A model generated the notes under the pieces. That model saw nothing but the letters and a program-made list of their open reading frames with translations, ran no database searches and was not told the origin of the DNA. Both the position numbers and the translations under genes were made by a program. Below are positions 51,915 to 53,779 of a DNA stretch of 53,779 bases, piece after piece. Within the stretch, counting starts at the first letter, position 1; every line of letters begins with the position of its first letter. This DNA is from an uncultured Collinsella sp. (lineage in GTDB: Bacteria > Actinomycetota > Coriobacteriia > Coriobacteriales > Coriobacteriaceae): positions 1 through 53,779 of the forward strand of contig URAD01000011.1 in the NCBI GenBank assembly GCA_900545745.1. The letters run 5' to 3'.

Positions 51915-52754
51915 ATGGGAGCCGTCCACGTTCGCACGCCTAAGAACTTTGTGCTCGAGGAGCGCCTGGAGCGCTACGCCGATGCGATTGAGACGAACCC
52001 CGAGGCCTATGCCGGAGATTGGCGCGGGGCCTGTGCGCCCGCAGGCAGCAAGCCATTCGAGCACCTTCACCTGGATCTTGGCTGTGGCAAAGGAACCTAT
52101 CTGGTCGAGCGCGCTCGCCGCGAGCCCGACACGCTCTTTATCGGCATGGACCAAGAGCCCATCTGCATCGCCTATGCCGCACAGAAAATCTGCGAGCAGG
52201 AGCTATCCAACGCACTCGTCCTGCCCCGAGGCGCCGCATCGCTGCCGCAGCTGTTTGCCGCAGGCGAGCTCGATGCCATCACCATCAACTTTCCCACGCC
52301 GCAGCCCAAGGCCAAGTACGCCAAAAAACGACTCGTCCATGTCGACCATCTGATGCTCTACCGCCCGCTCTTTGCAGTCGGCGCCACCGTCACACTGCGA
52401 ACCGACAGCAAGCCTCTGCGCGACTACGCCCTGGGACAGTTTGCCGCGGCCGGCTACGATACGCTTTGGGTAAGTGACGACGTCCGCCGCGACCATCCCG
52501 AGCACCCCGAGACCGAGTACGAGTGCCGCACGCGCGAGATGGGCGCCACCGTCTATGGCATTTGCGCCACACCCGGCGCGCAGCCTAGCGATGAACAGCT
52601 CGCGGCGGGCCGCGTGCAGGAGCAAAGCCTTGCCTGCTACCTGCCCGACAACCTCGATGAGCTCACCTATGTACCTCTGGGCATGGAAGAGGCCGTCGAG
52701 AACTTTAGAAACCGTGCCCGCAAAGGCAAGAAGCGCCTGCCGCAAGAGTCCTAG
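51915..52754 (+). CDS. trmB: tRNA (guanine-N7-)-methyltransferase
   Basis: TrmB methylates G46 in the variable loop of tRNAs. The SAM motif HLDLGCGKGTYLVERA is followed by FIGMDQEPICIAYA and the family's catalytic loop. Here that loop reads NFPTPQPKAKYAKKRLVH, where most TrmB proteins have NFSDPWPK-x-x-H-x-KRRL. The conserved Pro-Lys and RLVH parts are kept. The C-terminal TEYECRTREMG matches the TEYE signature. It is 279 residues, with an extra C-terminal stretch of about 60. CAAGGAG precedes the ATG. Confidence 0.88.
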   Translation: MGAVHVRTPKNFVLEERLERYADAIETNPEAYAGDWRGACAPAGSKPFEHLHLDLGCGKGTYLVERARREPDTLFIGMDQEPICIAYAAQKICEQELSNALVLPRGAASLPQLFAAGELDAITINFPTPQPKAKYAKKRLVHVDHLMLYRPLFAVGATVTLRTDSKPLRDYALGQFAAAGYDTLWVSDDVRRDHPEHPETEYECRTREMGATVYGICATPGAQPSDEQLAAGRVQEQSLACYLPDNLDELTYVPLGMEEAVENFRNRARKGKKRLPQES

Positions 52755-52896
52755 GGGCTTCTGATGGTCGCGGCGTCGGCAAACAAGCGCAAATAGGCGC
52801 TAGCGAACGGCCCTCAAGCCTAAGTGAGTAGACTTTTTTGCAATAGCCAAGCACAGCCCGTATAGCGAAACATAAAACCGACGCTCCTATAAGTTG
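52755..52896. other. Non-coding end region of an IS110-type element
   Basis: Between trmB and the IS110 remnant there is no gene. A run of T at 52833-52838 and the adjacent segment to 52896 probably form the right end of the element. In IS110-type elements the non-coding ends can carry the bridge RNA, but no structure could be firmly drawn here. Confidence 0.35.
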
Positions 52897-53592
52897 TCAA
52901 GAGGCAGTTTGCGGGAGCGCTCCCTTCAATTCGCACAGGAGCTCGTAATACCTCCTCTCCAGTTTCGTCGACCGCCGTCTCCCATGTTCCAGGTGACCGA
53001 GTGAGGCCGCGGACATGCCGAGCCCCGCGGCGGCCTGCTTCTGGGTCACCCGCATCGCCTTGCGCATCTTCGCGAGCTCGGGGCCTTCCGGCGCGGCGCC
53101 GTCGGGATTCGGGTCCATGAGCACGCGGTACACCTCCCGCGCTATGTAGCGCTTCAGGCAGCGGACCGCCTCCCTCCGGGACTTCCCCTCGGAGGTCCGC
53201 CTCGCCACGTACCTCCTCGTCCTCTCGTCGTACGCCATGCGCTTGATCGCGATCTCGTAGAGCGCCCAGTTCGCCTGCCGGTTGCCGCCGCGGTTGAGCC
53301 TGTGCCGCTCCGTCTTCCCGCTCGACGCGGGGATCGGGGAGACGCCGCACAGCATCGAGAACGCCGCCTCGCCCTTCAGCCTGCCGGGGTTGTCGCCGGC
53401 GGCCACGACCAGGGCGGCGGCGGTCGTCGTGCCGCAGCCCTCGATGCCGAGCAGCGCGGGCGCGTTCGCCTCCAGCAGCGCGCGGATGCGCTCGTCGAGG
53501 GACTCGACCTGGCTGCGGGCCTCCTTCCAGACCGCCGCGACGGACCGCAGCGAGGCCAGCACGCTCTCCTCGAGCGCGTCGCCCGCCTTGGA
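52897..53592 (-). pseudogene. IS110-family transposase remnant with C-terminal HTH
   Basis: The C-terminal half of an IS110 transposase is present: IEGCGTTTAAALVVAAGD, FSMLCGVSPIPASSGKTERH (with the catalytic serine region) and RGGNRQANWALYEIAIKRM. The N-terminal RuvC-like DEDD domain is missing; the frame runs into unrelated sequence near 53590. Unusually, the end carries an Xre-type helix-turn-helix (MRKAMRVTQKQAAAGLGMSA, SLGHLEHGRRRSTKLE). Codon use is more GC-extreme than neighbours, fitting horizontal origin. It is probably inactive. The truncation point lies beside the start of an IS3-type element. Confidence 0.85.
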
Positions 53593-53649
53593 TTGGCTAC
53601 ACTGATGTGGACAGTTCCGGGAGGGGCGCGAGAGACGGGAGGGCCGTAT

Positions 53650-53779
53650 ATGAGGGACCCCAGGCACCCGAGGCATTTCACCGACGAGTTCAAGAGGCAG
53701 ATAGTCGACCTCTACAACGCCGGCAAGCCCAAGCGCGAGATCATGGACGAGTACGACCTCGGCAAGAGCACCGTGGAGA
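53650..53779 (+). CDS. IS3-family transposase OrfA, N-terminal part (runs off window)
   Basis: Forty-three codons are visible before the window ends. The sequence HFTDEFKRQIVDLYNAGKPK followed by REIMDEYDLGKSTV is the helix-turn-helix start of IS3/IS150-type OrfA proteins. GGGAGGGCC precedes the ATG. A terminal sequence such as TGATGTGGACAGTT at 53603 is a candidate left end. The element seems to have inserted in or beside the IS110 gene. Confidence 0.8.
   Translation, partial: MRDPRHPRHFTDEFKRQIVDLYNAGKPKREIMDEYDLGKSTVE

Overview
The window is high-GC bacterial chromosome (about 60% G+C by eye) with dense, operon-rich coding. Gene content and protein flavour point to a gut Coriobacteriia actinobacterium, most likely Collinsella or a close relative: single-chain PurL, a bacterial Elp3, a ferredoxin-EtfA lactate oxidation operon, a RecJ-helicase fusion and a LAQTG surface protein. 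This assignment is inference; no database was searched.

Layout. 0-2 kb (minus): infC-rpmI-rplT translation operon behind a folded leader, with infC apparently starting on AUA, then tRNA-Leu(CAA) and a duplicated copy of its 3' end. 2-11 kb (minus): a transglutaminase-like protein, class II aldolase, and a recJ/helicase-relA/spoT-metallohydrolase group. 11-14 kb: a BASS transporter, a GalT/HIT-like protein and CutC. 14-19.5 kb (minus): a complete branched-chain amino acid ABC transporter (livKHMGF) plus the eroded remains of a second livK. 19.7-29 kb: homoserine dehydrogenase, a CPA2 antiporter, PurL, an EamA exporter and a membrane GGDEF protein. 29-36 kb: KdgT, AzlC with a nonsense-broken AzlD, an HD phosphohydrolase, and a FAD oxidase-EtfB-ferredoxin/EtfA operon.

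36.4-39.6 kb (plus) is a five-gene cluster of unfamiliar secreted or membrane-anchored proteins that looks like a surface-assembly locus. 40.5-46.1 kb (plus) is a tightly coupled trio: TerB_N protein, BrxD-like ATPase and Lhr/BrxHI-like helicase. It resembles part of a BREX or Ter DNA-processing system but lacks methylase, PglZ and the other BREX genes. This is the best candidate for an under-described system in the window. 46-52.8 kb holds a spermidine-synthase-like methyltransferase with Elp3, a membrane XRE regulator with a DUF4097 partner, a class I methyltransferase and TrmB. The window ends in a decayed IS110-type transposase carrying an HTH tail, next to the start of an IS3-type element.

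Several intergenic spaces hold strong palindromic elements that are not ordinary terminators (3579-3671, 14032-14098, and three 46-nt hairpins at exact 62-bp spacing at 21159-21328). These suggest REP- or MITE-like repeats.
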